From an uncultured Anaerovibrio sp. (GTDB lineage: Bacteria > Bacillota > Negativicutes > Selenomonadales > Selenomonadaceae), in NCBI GenBank assembly GCA_934203205.1, contig CAKPYV010000015.1, positions 1 through 46,921 of the forward strand: a stretch of DNA of 46,921 nucleotides, written 5' to 3'. Of this stretch, positions 24,182 through 32,107 are shown piece after piece. Below the pieces are notes generated by a model. It worked only from the letters and a program-made list of their open reading frames with translations, did not search any database and was not told where the DNA came from. The first letter of the stretch is position 1. Every line of letters begins with the position of its first letter. A program made the translations under genes and the position numbers.

Positions 24182-24532
24182 TTAACCACCAAATACCTCA
24201 GTAAAATAAATAACGGTTACGGTATCATCCATGGAAATGCGCTTCTTGTAGATACGCTCAAAATCTGCAATTAATTCCTCACGGGAATTGATTTCAGGAT
24301 TCTGCTGTCCCAAATCTTCAGAAGTAAGATTTTCCATGGTCTTAACCCGTACCTTGTCCAGATAAGCTGTATACAGATGCTTTTTAGGCGTAAACTTCTT
24401 ACCGGAAGTAATCCAAACAATAGATCCTTCTGGGTACTTATCGCTAACATCCCCAAGACGTACTGTGCACTTCTTTTTCCGTGCTACAATCAGTTTTTCG
24501 TGCTTCTCGGCCTGAAAATTTAGTGACATCAT
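24182..24532 (-). CDS. ASCH-domain-like small protein
   Basis: About 116 residues from the ATG at 24532, which has AAGGA ten bases upstream. An ATG further upstream (24586) lacks a site. KKCTVRLGDVSDKYPEGSIVW matches the start of ASCH/PUA-like RNA-binding folds (TVRLGD near residue 22, then a GDIVW-like strand). A helical insert rich in Glu/Asp and a terminal strand (TVTVIYFTEV) follow. A role in RNA binding is only suggested by fold. It is the first gene of the unit with the thioesterase and aroE. Confidence 0.6.
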   Translation of the reverse strand: MMSLNFQAEKHEKLIVARKKKCTVRLGDVSDKYPEGSIVWITSGKKFTPKKHLYTAYLDKVRVKTMENLTSEDLGQQNPEINSREELIADFERIYKKRISMDDTVTVIYFTEVFGG

Positions 24533-24718
24533 TTTTATCAAGTCCTTCCATATGCAGTATTGGTGATTTATTACTGAAAAAAGCAAATCAATTCAGTTTC
24601 TATCATTTTAGCATACTATCATACTAAAATAAATATTATGGCCAAAAAATATTATTTGACTTGAAGCCTGCTTTAGGTGGTAAACTTAGATTGTGTATTA
24701 ATCGAGGAGGTTTATAAA

Positions 24719-25258
24719 ATGAGTAAAAAAGTTCTTGTTATTTCCACCAGCTTGCGTAGAAACAGTAATTCCCATGGCCTGGCTGAAGAATTTGCCAAGG
24801 GTGCCAAGGAGGCTGGCCATCAGGTGGAATTAATCAGCTTGATTGGCAGACAGATTGAATATTGTGTAGGCTGTCTTTCCTGTCAGAGCACTGGCCAATG
24901 CGTTATTGAGGATGATGCTAATCTCATTACAGAAAAAATGCTAAATGCTGATGTGATTTGTTATGCTACGCCTATTTATTACTATGAAATGGCGGGACAG
25001 ATGAAAACTCTGCTGGATAGAATGAATCCTCTTTTTTCTGCGGACTACAAATTCAGAGATGTTTATATGTTGTCCACGGCTGCAGATGATGGCCCCCATG
25101 TGGCAGACAGAGCTGTTAATGGTCTGGAGGGCTGGATAGCGTGCTTCGCCAAGGCAGAGCTGGCTGGCAGTCTCTTTGCTGGAGGGGTTACCGGCCCAGG
25201 GGAAATCGCCAACCACCCAGCCCTTGCCAAAGCCTATGATATGGGAAAAAATATCTGA
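24719..25258 (+). CDS. Iron-sulfur flavoprotein-like NAD(P)H:FMN oxidoreductase
   Basis: A 179-residue flavodoxin-fold protein (PF03358 type). The FMN loop is STSLRRNSNSHG (9-20), and a compact cysteine cluster C49-x2-C52-x2-C55-x5-C61 fits the [4Fe-4S] motif of Isf-type iron-sulfur flavoproteins. ATPIYYYEMAGQMK is the usual second FMN contact. The ATG at 24719 has GAGGAGG eight bases upstream; the 14-codon upstream extension lacks a site. Likely a redox carrier or reductase in an anaerobe. A TTGACT/TAAACT pair (24656-24686) has a long 19-base spacer. Confidence 0.82.
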   Translation: MSKKVLVISTSLRRNSNSHGLAEEFAKGAKEAGHQVELISLIGRQIEYCVGCLSCQSTGQCVIEDDANLITEKMLNADVICYATPIYYYEMAGQMKTLLDRMNPLFSADYKFRDVYMLSTAADDGPHVADRAVNGLEGWIACFAKAELAGSLFAGGVTGPGEIANHPALAKAYDMGKNI

Positions 25259-25286
25259 TAAATCCCTCATAATTTAGTTTAAGAAA

Positions 25287-25325
25287 ACAGGCCCTAGAGA
25301 ATCCATAACATTCTCTAGGGCCTGT
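25287..25325. terminator. Strong bidirectional terminator
   Basis: A perfect 16-bp inverted repeat (ACAGGCCCTAGAGAAT and its complement) with a 7-base loop lies between two convergent genes, the flavoprotein (plus) and the 23-codon ORF (minus). Flanking T-runs are short. Confidence 0.75.
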
Positions 25326-25345
25326 CATAATTAGTGGTATCAGTT

Positions 25346-25417
25346 TTACTTAATGAGATGAATAACTCCTGCCAACATAAACAGCTTCAGTGCTCCATCA
25401 ACAATTGCCATATCCAT
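25346..25417 (-). CDS. 23-residue hydrophobic peptide ORF
   Basis: The ORF runs ATG to TAA, with GGAGG eight bases upstream of the start. The peptide begins MDMAIVDGALK and continues with a hydrophobic stretch (LFMLAGVIHLI) ending in Lys, so it could be a small membrane peptide. It has a promoter at 25552-25580, a ~125-base leader with repeats, and a 16-bp terminator 20 bases after its stop. The complete transcription unit is what makes this short ORF credible. I do not recognise the peptide, and no function is proposed. Confidence 0.55.
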   Translation of the reverse strand: MDMAIVDGALKLFMLAGVIHLIK

Positions 25418-25452
25418 AACACATACCTCCATAATGATAAAATTCCGTAATC

Positions 25453-25539
25453 ATACAAAGTACACATGATATACATCTATGAAAATTGCTGTGCGGTTTG
25501 TATTCATAATCCCCTGTGTATTAACTGTGTACTTTGTAT
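25453..25539. promoter_or_regulatory. Inverted 14-bp repeats in the small-ORF leader
   Basis: ATACAAAGTACACA (25453-25466) recurs as its exact complement TGTGTACTTTGTAT (25526-25539). Extra partial copies (TTTGTGTACA near 25543, CTGTGTATTAA near 25514) and a direct TTGTATTCAT repeat are also present. They lie downstream of the promoter and upstream of the ORF. They could be operators for a repressor or the arms of a long RNA hairpin. Confidence 0.5.
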
Positions 25540-25551
25540 TCATTTGTGTAC

Positions 25552-25580
25552 ATTATACGGCTTTGTCTCATATCTGTGAA
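25552..25580 (-). promoter_or_regulatory. Promoter of the 23-codon ORF
   Basis: TTCACA and TATAAT are separated by 17 bases on the minus strand, with a predicted start near 25545. Apart from this and the leader repeats nothing was seen between 25418 and 25687. Confidence 0.6.
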
Positions 25581-25687
25581 CAGACCTTAGTCCCATATTA
25601 AGGTATTCCATTATAGAACTTTATTATGTATAATTTAGCAAAAAATGCATAGTTTTCTTTATATTGTTTCTATGCTATTTTGTTATT

Positions 25688-27415
25688 CTATATCTGTTGC
25701 TGTATATAGCCATCTACAAGGCTGACAATGGCTCTGGAAAGCTGATTCAAGGATTGAATATGAACATAGCTATGACCAAATAGCCGCCTGGCTAAGGCTG
25801 GCTGAAAGGGTACTACAGTCTGGATAATTCCTGCTAGGCGAGCCCCTTCCTTTCTCAATCCCTGCAAAGATGTTTCCGTATCAGCAATAGCTGCCTCTTC
25901 CGTATACTGCTTCAATGATTTCAACCCTGCCATAGGCAGGCCCTTTTCATCACTAGGCATCATATCTGTCAGCATAAATATCAAAGAATTGCTCAAATCA
26001 TTGCCTAAATATTGACCAAGGATATTCAAGGCTAGACCGTCTCTATTCCAGCCTCTGGCCTCATAATTCCATATACCGGATACATTCTGCTCCTTGGCCT
26101 TTAGCACCTGCAAAACAGTATAACTGCCTATGGTGGAATAGGATAGCACGGTAGTAGGAATACCACACCGCCTCATGCTTTCTGCTATAACATAGCTCTG
26201 GGCACTAAGCTGTTTTTGCTGACTATGGCGGGAATAGGAACCATCCAATAACAGCACTACAGAAAATTCCTGATATTGCTCTGGCAAAGGACGACGAAAA
26301 ATACGCTCATCCCCATTGATAATTCCCTGCCAGGCCAAATCTGCTGCCAGCTGTCCCTGGCCAGCTCTGGCACTGTAGCTTCCCTTAGCCAGTTGAAGAG
26401 AATTCTGCAAGCCATGAGATAAATCCTCTATAATCCGTCTATATTTCCGTCCCTGCTGAAGAAAATGACCATAGTTATCCCTATAGGCTTCTCCCTTAGT
26501 AGCTGTCCCAGCTAAATAAATATGACTATAGCGATGATTCCCCACACATACCTGCTGCTCTATCTCCAGCCTCTTGCTTTCACCCAAGGCCCCCACTGGA
26601 TAAATAGCCTTGATTTCTGCCAGCTCCTTAGCCGCTGATTTGCTGCCTATCCCAGGCAGATACCAATTCTTTTCCTGTTTTCTTCTCTTTTCTTCCTGAG
26701 ACATTAAAGCAGACTTTTCCCGCAGTCGACCGGCCTGAGTTTGGGTAGCGCCCTTCCCCTGATGCTCCATAGGCATAATCCGTCGCAAAAGTTGGCTTAA
26801 ACCAGCCCCTAGCATCAAATGCCAGTGGCCAGGCTGCCAAAGAAGCTGTGGCTTTAGCAGAAAATATTTTTTTATCAGCTGTTGAAAATTTTCCTTTAGC
26901 TCCGCCAAATTCTGCTCCTGCTGAAAATAAAGACCTTTATAAAGGCCCTTTTCCCAAGGATTCAGCAAGCCATTATTTTTCCCTTGTATCTCCAAGCACC
27001 GGGCCTTTTTCAAGCTATGAGACAGCTCCTGCCGCATCATCAAGTACTGCATACTATCCTCATGACTATCATCCAGATAATCTGCAGCCCATGCCTGCCG
27101 CAAGGTCTCCAAGGTTAGCATATTCCCATAAGAACGCTGATAAGTGGCATGTTCCAGCCCCAGCCAAAACATATCCACCAGCACTGCTCCCAGCCAGCAA
27201 TGGCCTAGATACATAAGATAGTCATCCAGTTCCTGAGCACCATAATGACCATAGGCAAAGCCCATAATGGTATTAAAGTATAAATCTGGACTGCCATCCT
27301 TCAGGTAAGCAACAAATCCCGGTGTGAGGGTATAGTCTCCTGCAGCTGTCCAAATCATATTTAATGCTCGCCGCTCTACACTGCCTCTGGCTGTTTCCAT
27401 ATTTTCTGCCGGCAT
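25688..27415 (-). CDS. VWA-domain protein
   Basis: A 575-residue protein with a C-terminal von Willebrand A domain (~385-575). The metal-ion-dependent adhesion site D391-G-S393-Y-S395 is intact, and a later Thr-Asp (MLTDMMP) is in the right place. Residues 1-200 are helical and 210-260 are charged and low complexity. No signal peptide, so cytoplasmic. It follows a MoxR-type ATPase gene, the usual partner of such VWA proteins in complex assembly or metal insertion (BchD/CobT/CoxE-like). Target unknown. Confidence 0.8.
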   Translation of the reverse strand: MPAENMETARGSVERRALNMIWTAAGDYTLTPGFVAYLKDGSPDLYFNTIMGFAYGHYGAQELDDYLMYLGHCWLGAVLVDMFWLGLEHATYQRSYGNMLTLETLRQAWAADYLDDSHEDSMQYLMMRQELSHSLKKARCLEIQGKNNGLLNPWEKGLYKGLYFQQEQNLAELKENFQQLIKKYFLLKPQLLWQPGHWHLMLGAGLSQLLRRIMPMEHQGKGATQTQAGRLREKSALMSQEEKRRKQEKNWYLPGIGSKSAAKELAEIKAIYPVGALGESKRLEIEQQVCVGNHRYSHIYLAGTATKGEAYRDNYGHFLQQGRKYRRIIEDLSHGLQNSLQLAKGSYSARAGQGQLAADLAWQGIINGDERIFRRPLPEQYQEFSVVLLLDGSYSRHSQQKQLSAQSYVIAESMRRCGIPTTVLSYSTIGSYTVLQVLKAKEQNVSGIWNYEARGWNRDGLALNILGQYLGNDLSNSLIFMLTDMMPSDEKGLPMAGLKSLKQYTEEAAIADTETSLQGLRKEGARLAGIIQTVVPFQPALARRLFGHSYVHIQSLNQLSRAIVSLVDGYIQQQI

Positions 27416-27459
27416 CTGTTACCACCTCGCTTTAATACAATTACAGGGGAAAATACTTA

Positions 27460-28344
27460 TTAATCCTTGCCAATGCGCAAATCCAGCAAATCTTGTATAA
27501 TCTGCCGTTCATCCTCGTTGAATACCTTGTTTACCAAGCCCATCTGTAGAGCAGAACGCAATCCCAATCCCTGCTGATAAATTCCCAAAGCCCCTAGCAA
27601 ACCTCGTAAATCCACAGCCTTGCTAGAGATTTCACCCTGCTGATATTTTAGCTGCAAATCCATAAATAGAGCAATAACACTGCTGCGAATTTTGTCTGAC
27701 AAATGACCGTATTGCTTTTCTAATAAATTAGCCAGCATATGCTCATTGGCAGGTGGCAAAGCAATCACCGCAAATCTTGAAGCCAAGGCCTCATTTAGCT
27801 CTCTAGTACCAGCATAGCCATAATTCATGGTGGCAATAAATCTGGTAGCTGGGTGCATTTTGAGACGGCCATAGCCAGGAATATCCAAGATACGACGAAA
27901 ATCCAACATGGAATGCAGGGCTGCCAAAGCCTCGTTCCGAGCCATATTGATTTCATCCAAAATACAAAAACCGCCTTGACTGGCACATTCATAAACTGGA
28001 CCAGGCCGAAATTGCACCTGTCCATCCCGAAAGGTATCTGAACCCAGCATCATAGCTGCATCCATATTTACATGAAAGGAAACATTCCAATCTCCCCTGC
28101 CAAAGCAATAAGCCAAATTCTCAGCTAATACATTCTTACCTGTGGCCTTGGCTCCTACCAGCAGAAGATTTTCCCCTGCCAAAAGCGCTCCTAGAGCCTG
28201 CTCCCATATTTCCTTGCCATAGTATTGAAATCCTGGCGCCAAAAGCGGCCTATCCTGATTGCTCCAGGGATAGGCCGCCTTATATGCTTCCAGGCTATCT
28301 ATGAGACAGGGAGCAATCCCTTGTTCCTGCAAAAAAGTCAACAT
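27460..28344 (-). CDS. MoxR-type AAA+ ATPase
   Basis: A 294-residue AAA+ protein. Walker A is GAKATGKN (64-71; the last residue Asn is unusual where Thr/Ser is expected). Walker B is CILDEIN (127-133), followed by sensor 1 (ATMN) and the MoxR-like ALASRFAVI arginine-finger region. MoxR/NorQ/CbbQ proteins work with a VWA partner to remodel or load metals into client enzymes; the VWA gene is 44 bases downstream. No metalloenzyme client is visible nearby. Confidence 0.85.
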   Translation of the reverse strand: MLTFLQEQGIAPCLIDSLEAYKAAYPWSNQDRPLLAPGFQYYGKEIWEQALGALLAGENLLLVGAKATGKNVLAENLAYCFGRGDWNVSFHVNMDAAMMLGSDTFRDGQVQFRPGPVYECASQGGFCILDEINMARNEALAALHSMLDFRRILDIPGYGRLKMHPATRFIATMNYGYAGTRELNEALASRFAVIALPPANEHMLANLLEKQYGHLSDKIRSSVIALFMDLQLKYQQGEISSKAVDLRGLLGALGIYQQGLGLRSALQMGLVNKVFNEDERQIIQDLLDLRIGKD

Positions 28345-28359
28345 AAACAGCCCCTTTTT

Positions 28360-29508
28360 TTATATGTTTTTACCTAATTCAGCCATTTGAAAAAGTCCAT
28401 CTTCAGCAGTGCCCTGCTGCTCAGTTATTGCCTCTCCATCCTGACGGATACGGCGTCTGCCCCTAGGACTCTTTACAGTAATATTGGCCTGAACCTTGTT
28501 TTCCTCGGACTGATCCTCTCCTGCCAGACTGGCCTGATAAATCCCCCGAATTGGCTTATATACAGCCTTCACCTTCTGGTACAGCTCGCCACCCTTTTTA
28601 CGGCCTAAAGACTGCAAAAGACGATGATAGAACTGCATCTTGGTTTCGGAATCCTCCAAAGCCTCACAGATATCCTCAGCCTGCTTGTATACCAAAGGAA
28701 TTTTCTGAATCAGCTTAATATGATTTAATATTTTGGTACAAATAGACTGATGAGCCCGGCGCTTAATCTCCTCATCTGTCAAAACAGCTGCTTCTGCCTC
28801 ACTTTCAGCCTCTGCTGTATTTTCCTCTGGCATCTGCGGCTGCTCCTCTTCCTCTGCTGGAGCTATCTCCTGGTCCTCAGCTGTAATTTCCACCGCCTGA
28901 GCCGGCTCTGGAGCCTCCTCTTGCTGTGGAACAACTACCTCTGGCTCAACCTCTATGGCCTCCACAGGAGCCTCTAAAGGCTCTACAATCATGGCAGGCT
29001 GTGCTGCAGGTTGTTCTACAGTCTCTGACTGAACCTCTGGCATTTCCTCAAGGAATGTCTTATCTTCAACCTGATAATCAGAGGCCAAATCACCTAAATC
29101 CACAATAACTTCCTGATCGCTTTCATCAATCCCCAGGCCCTCCTGATGCTTGATAGCTCCGTCAATGTCCCGGCAACGATAGATATTATCACGGTTCTGC
29201 TTGCCAGCCATCTCAATAGCTGCATCATATCCCTTGTCACGGCTAATGATATAATACTTTTCTTCAGCACTGTAATTGCACATCAAAGCTGTAATCAACT
29301 GAAAATCCAAAGCATTCTCCACTCCGTTAACAATTTTGTCGAAACAGATGGTTGCTGGACATTCCATCAGCTGGCGCACCACATCAATCTTTAGGGTATC
29401 AGCCTTGATACTGTAGAAAAGATGTAGTTTATCCTCCTGCTGCAGCTTTTGCACGCCCTTCAGGCCCTCGTTGTGTACGTTTTCATAGTCTATATAGTAA
29501 TTTGCCAC
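28360..29508 (-). CDS. NYN/PIN-like domain protein with acidic linker
   Basis: A 382-residue protein starting at GTG with GAGGTG five bases upstream. Residues 1-125 resemble a NYN/PIN-like nuclease (IDYENVHNEG with D7, later D57, D68, and SRDKGYDAA with D91/D95). Residues ~135-240 are a Glu/Pro/Ala-rich disordered linker. ~243-320 is a helical region (RAHQSICTKILNHIKL), and the tail is basic (PRGRRRIRQ), suiting RNA binding. It is 16 bases upstream of the MoxR gene, so the three genes may form one unit. RNase activity is inferred from the acidic residues. Confidence 0.65.
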   Translation of the reverse strand: MANYYIDYENVHNEGLKGVQKLQQEDKLHLFYSIKADTLKIDVVRQLMECPATICFDKIVNGVENALDFQLITALMCNYSAEEKYYIISRDKGYDAAIEMAGKQNRDNIYRCRDIDGAIKHQEGLGIDESDQEVIVDLGDLASDYQVEDKTFLEEMPEVQSETVEQPAAQPAMIVEPLEAPVEAIEVEPEVVVPQQEEAPEPAQAVEITAEDQEIAPAEEEEQPQMPEENTAEAESEAEAAVLTDEEIKRRAHQSICTKILNHIKLIQKIPLVYKQAEDICEALEDSETKMQFYHRLLQSLGRKKGGELYQKVKAVYKPIRGIYQASLAGEDQSEENKVQANITVKSPRGRRRIRQDGEAITEQQGTAEDGLFQMAELGKNI

Positions 29509-29602
29509 ACTAGCACCTCACAAAAAAATTTTTACTTACATACTATTTTACTCGTATTCATGTCAGTTTGCAAATATACATTTGAAAACTATTTTTATAA
29601 TC

Positions 29603-29632
29603 AAAAAAAGCCCCCCCATTACTGGGAGAGCT
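29603..29632 (-). terminator. Terminator ending the ribosomal protein operon
   Basis: The stem AGCTCTCCC / GGGGGGGCT, read on the minus strand, is followed by seven T residues, 24 bases after the rpsN stop. It contains a C7 homopolymer that could vary in length. It shows that the operon ends here instead of continuing to rpsH. Confidence 0.8.
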
Positions 29633-29655
29633 CTTTTTATAGTTCGTACTGTATA

Positions 29656-29841
29656 TTACCAGCTAGCCTTAGTTACGCCAGGAATGGCACCCTTGTAGCT
29701 CTGCTCTCTGAAACAAATACGGCACATATCGAACTTTCTGATATAACCGTGCGGACGACCGCAAATCTTACATCTGTTATACTGGCGAACAGGGAACTTA
29801 GGCTCCTTGCTCCACTTTTCAATCATTGCCTTCTTGGCCAC
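29656..29841 (-). CDS. rpsN: 30S ribosomal protein S14, type Z
   Basis: The 61-residue zinc form of S14, with CKIC (24-27) and CRIC (40-43). It binds the head of the 30S subunit. It normally precedes rpsH, but here it is the last ribosomal gene before a terminator. Confidence 0.97.
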   Translation of the reverse strand: MAKKAMIEKWSKEPKFPVRQYNRCKICGRPHGYIRKFDMCRICFREQSYKGAIPGVTKASW

Positions 29842-29859
29842 AGTCAGTACCCCCTATCC

Positions 29860-30399
29860 TTATGCTTTGAAAGGCATGCCCATGAGCTTCAAGAGCTCGC
29901 GAGCTTCCTCATCGGTCTTTGCAGTGGTAACAACAACAATGTTCATACCACGGAGCTTGTCAATCTTATCATACTCAATTTCAGGGAAAATGAGCTGCTC
30001 CTTCAAGCCGATTGCGTAGTTGCCACGACCGTCGAAAGAATTGGCACTGATACCACGGAAGTCACGAACGCGAGGCAGTGCTACGTTCATGAACTTGTCC
30101 AGGAACTGATACATGCGAACGCCACGCAGAGTAACCTTTGCGCCGATAGGCATGCCCTGACGAAGCTTCCAAGCAGCCAGAGACTTCTTAGCTCTGGTGA
30201 GGATTGGCTTCTGACCAGCAATAATGGTCAAATCGTTAACAGCAGCATCGAGAGCCTTAGGGTTGCCTACAGCCTCGCCAACACCCATGTTAATGATGAT
30301 CTTTGCGATTTTAGGGAGTTCCATAACATTCTTGTAGCCGAACTTTTCAGTCAATGCAGGAACAACCTCATTGATATACTTTTCCTGTAATCTATCCAA
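29860..30399 (-). CDS. rplE: 50S ribosomal protein L5
   Basis: A 179-residue protein that binds 5S rRNA in the central protuberance. Family motifs include INMGVGEAVGNPKAL and RDFRGIS near the middle, with ELLKLMGMPF at the end. Length is standard. It lies between rplX and rpsN with short gaps, as in the usual spc order. Confidence 0.98.
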   Translation of the reverse strand: MDRLQEKYINEVVPALTEKFGYKNVMELPKIAKIIINMGVGEAVGNPKALDAAVNDLTIIAGQKPILTRAKKSLAAWKLRQGMPIGAKVTLRGVRMYQFLDKFMNVALPRVRDFRGISANSFDGRGNYAIGLKEQLIFPEIEYDKIDKLRGMNIVVVTTAKTDEEARELLKLMGMPFKA

Positions 30400-30421
30400 C
30401 TAGATATCCTCCTTTCCTTTC

Positions 30422-30754
30422 TTATTTAGTCTGATCGATAACTTCGCCGCACTTCTTGCACGCACGAACATTTTTGCCGTTTACTTCCTTGTGAGCAACA
30501 CGGGTAGCCTTGCCGCAAGCTGGGCAAACCAACATAACCTTTGCTGCAAACATAGGAGCCTCCTTGGTGATAATGCCACCCTGAGGAGCGCTCTGGTTAG
30601 GCTTAGTGTGACGCTTAATCTTGTTAACGCCCTCTACTACAACCTTACCCTTCTTTGGCAGAGCCTGAATAACCTTGCCCTGCTGGCCTTTATCTTTACC
30701 GGACAATACCAGAACGGTATCACCCTTCTTTACATGCAGTTTTGTAATTGCCAA
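30422..30754 (-). CDS. rplX: 50S ribosomal protein L24
   Basis: A 110-residue early assembly protein. The KOW motif (VKKGDTVLVLSGKDKGQQG) is at the N-terminus. The C-terminal half contains two CxxC pairs (CPAC and CKKC), a possible zinc ribbon that is absent from Bacillus-type L24. Confidence 0.97.
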   Translation of the reverse strand: MAITKLHVKKGDTVLVLSGKDKGQQGKVIQALPKKGKVVVEGVNKIKRHTKPNQSAPQGGIITKEAPMFAAKVMLVCPACGKATRVAHKEVNGKNVRACKKCGEVIDQTK

Positions 30755-30771
30755 AGTCGCACCTCCTCACA

Positions 30772-31140
30772 TTAAAGAACTTCTGGAGCCAGAGATACGA
30801 TCTTCATGAAATCTTTCTCACGAAGCTCTCTTGCTACTGGCCCAAAAATACGGGTACCCTTAGGAGTCTTATCCTCCTTGATAATAACGGCTGCATTCTC
30901 ATCAAAGCGAATGTAGGAACCGTCATTGCGACGCAGGCCCTTCTTGCTACGAACTACTACGGCCTTAACAACGTCGCCCTTCTTAACGACGCCGCCAGGG
31001 GATGCAGATTTTACTGCAGCCACGATTATATCACCAATGTTAGCATACTTGCGATAAGAGCCGCCCAATACACGGATGCACATGATTTCCTTAGCACCGG
31101 TGTTGTCGCCAACATTGAGTAAAGTCTGTTGCTGAATCAT
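30772..31140 (-). CDS. rplN: 50S ribosomal protein L14
   Basis: A 122-residue protein at the subunit interface. The start is MIQQQTLLNVGDNTGAKEI, with RRNDGSYIRFDENAAV in the middle, and length is exactly as in the family. It sits between rpsQ and rplX, the canonical order. Confidence 0.98.
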   Translation of the reverse strand: MIQQQTLLNVGDNTGAKEIMCIRVLGGSYRKYANIGDIIVAAVKSASPGGVVKKGDVVKAVVVRSKKGLRRNDGSYIRFDENAAVIIKEDKTPKGTRIFGPVARELREKDFMKIVSLAPEVL

Positions 31141-31176
31141 CAGTTAACCTCCTCAACCAGAATTTCCCAACGGAAA

Positions 31177-31434
31177 TTATCTTGCTTTCTCAACGATCTC
31201 TACAACTCTCCAACGCTTATCCTTGGACAGTGGGCGGGTTTCCATCAGGGAAACGATGTCGCCAACATGAGCCTCGTTATTTTCATCATGGGCCTTGAAC
31301 TTTACAGTCTTCTTAACGGCCTTCTTATAAAGTGCATGCTGCTCGATATCCTCAACTGCTACAACAACAGTCTTGTCCATCTTGTCGCTTACTACCTTAC
31401 CAACTTTAGTCTTGCGTTCATTTCTCTCGCTCAT
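31177..31434 (-). CDS. rpsQ: 30S ribosomal protein S17
   Basis: An 85-residue OB-fold protein of the small subunit. KVGKVVSDKMDKTVVVAVE and the GDIVSLMETRPLSKDKRW signature are clear. The start follows a GGAGG site, and its gene order is canonical. Confidence 0.98.
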   Translation of the reverse strand: MSERNERKTKVGKVVSDKMDKTVVVAVEDIEQHALYKKAVKKTVKFKAHDENNEAHVGDIVSLMETRPLSKDKRWRVVEIVEKAR

Positions 31435-31479
31435 TAAGGAGCCTCCTTCCTAATACGTATCTTATTATGTCGAATCAAA

Positions 31480-31671
31480 TCAAGCCTTAGCCTGCTCAGT
31501 CTGTACAGTCTTAATGCGGGCAATAGTCTTCTTTACTTCCTTGATACGCATTGGGTTCTCCAACTGACCAGTAGCCAGCTGAAAACGGAGGTTGAACAAC
31601 TCCTCTTTGAGAGAAGCAAGTTTCTGGTTAAGTTCCTCAGCGCTCAAATCTCTAATCTCATTAACCTTCAT
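31480..31671 (-). CDS. rpmC: 50S ribosomal protein L29
   Basis: A 63-residue two-helix protein near the exit tunnel (LSAEELNQKLASLKEELFNL). Its start overlaps the end of rplP by 11 bases, so translation is probably coupled. Confidence 0.97.
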   Translation of the reverse strand: MKVNEIRDLSAEELNQKLASLKEELFNLRFQLATGQLENPMRIKEVKKTIARIKTVQTEQAKA

Positions 31672-32107
31672 TTACTTCACCGCCCTCTGCCTTTTCAGTC
31701 TCTTCGCGAGTTACAAACTTGCATTTAATTGGAAGCTTGTGAGCTGCAAGACGCATTGCTTCAGCTGCTACTTCCTTAGTCACGCCATCCATCTCGAAGA
31801 GAACGCGACCTGGCTTTACTACTGCTACCCAGTACTCAGGTGAGCCCTTACCGGAACCCATACGGGTCTCAGCTGGCTTTGCAGTTACAGGCTTGTCAGG
31901 GAAAATCTTGATCCAAACCTGACCACCACGCTTGATGTAACGGGTCATAGCAATACGGGCTGCCTCAATCTGACGGTTAGTAATCCAAGCTGGCTCCAGT
32001 GCAACAAGACCATAATCACCATGGGAAACCTTGTTACCGCGCTGTGCCTTACCCTTCATACGACCACGGAACTGCTTGCGATATTTAACTCTCTTTGGTA
32101 ATAACAT
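31661..32107 (-). CDS. rplP: 50S ribosomal protein L16
   Basis: A 148-residue protein near the peptidyl-transferase centre and A-site tRNA. The start MLLPKRVKYRKQFRGRMKG and the GSGKGSPEYWVAVVKPGRVLFE segment are diagnostic. The ATG shares one base with the rpsC stop (TAATG). Confidence 0.98.
   Translation of the reverse strand: MLLPKRVKYRKQFRGRMKGKAQRGNKVSHGDYGLVALEPAWITNRQIEAARIAMTRYIKRGGQVWIKIFPDKPVTAKPAETRMGSGKGSPEYWVAVVKPGRVLFEMDGVTKEVAAEAMRLAAHKLPIKCKFVTREETEKAEGGEVNEG

Noticed and set aside
23779..24192. TTG start at 24192 for the thioesterase
   Set aside because: It overlaps the upstream stop region with poor ribosome binding site spacing; the ATG at 24180 is better placed.
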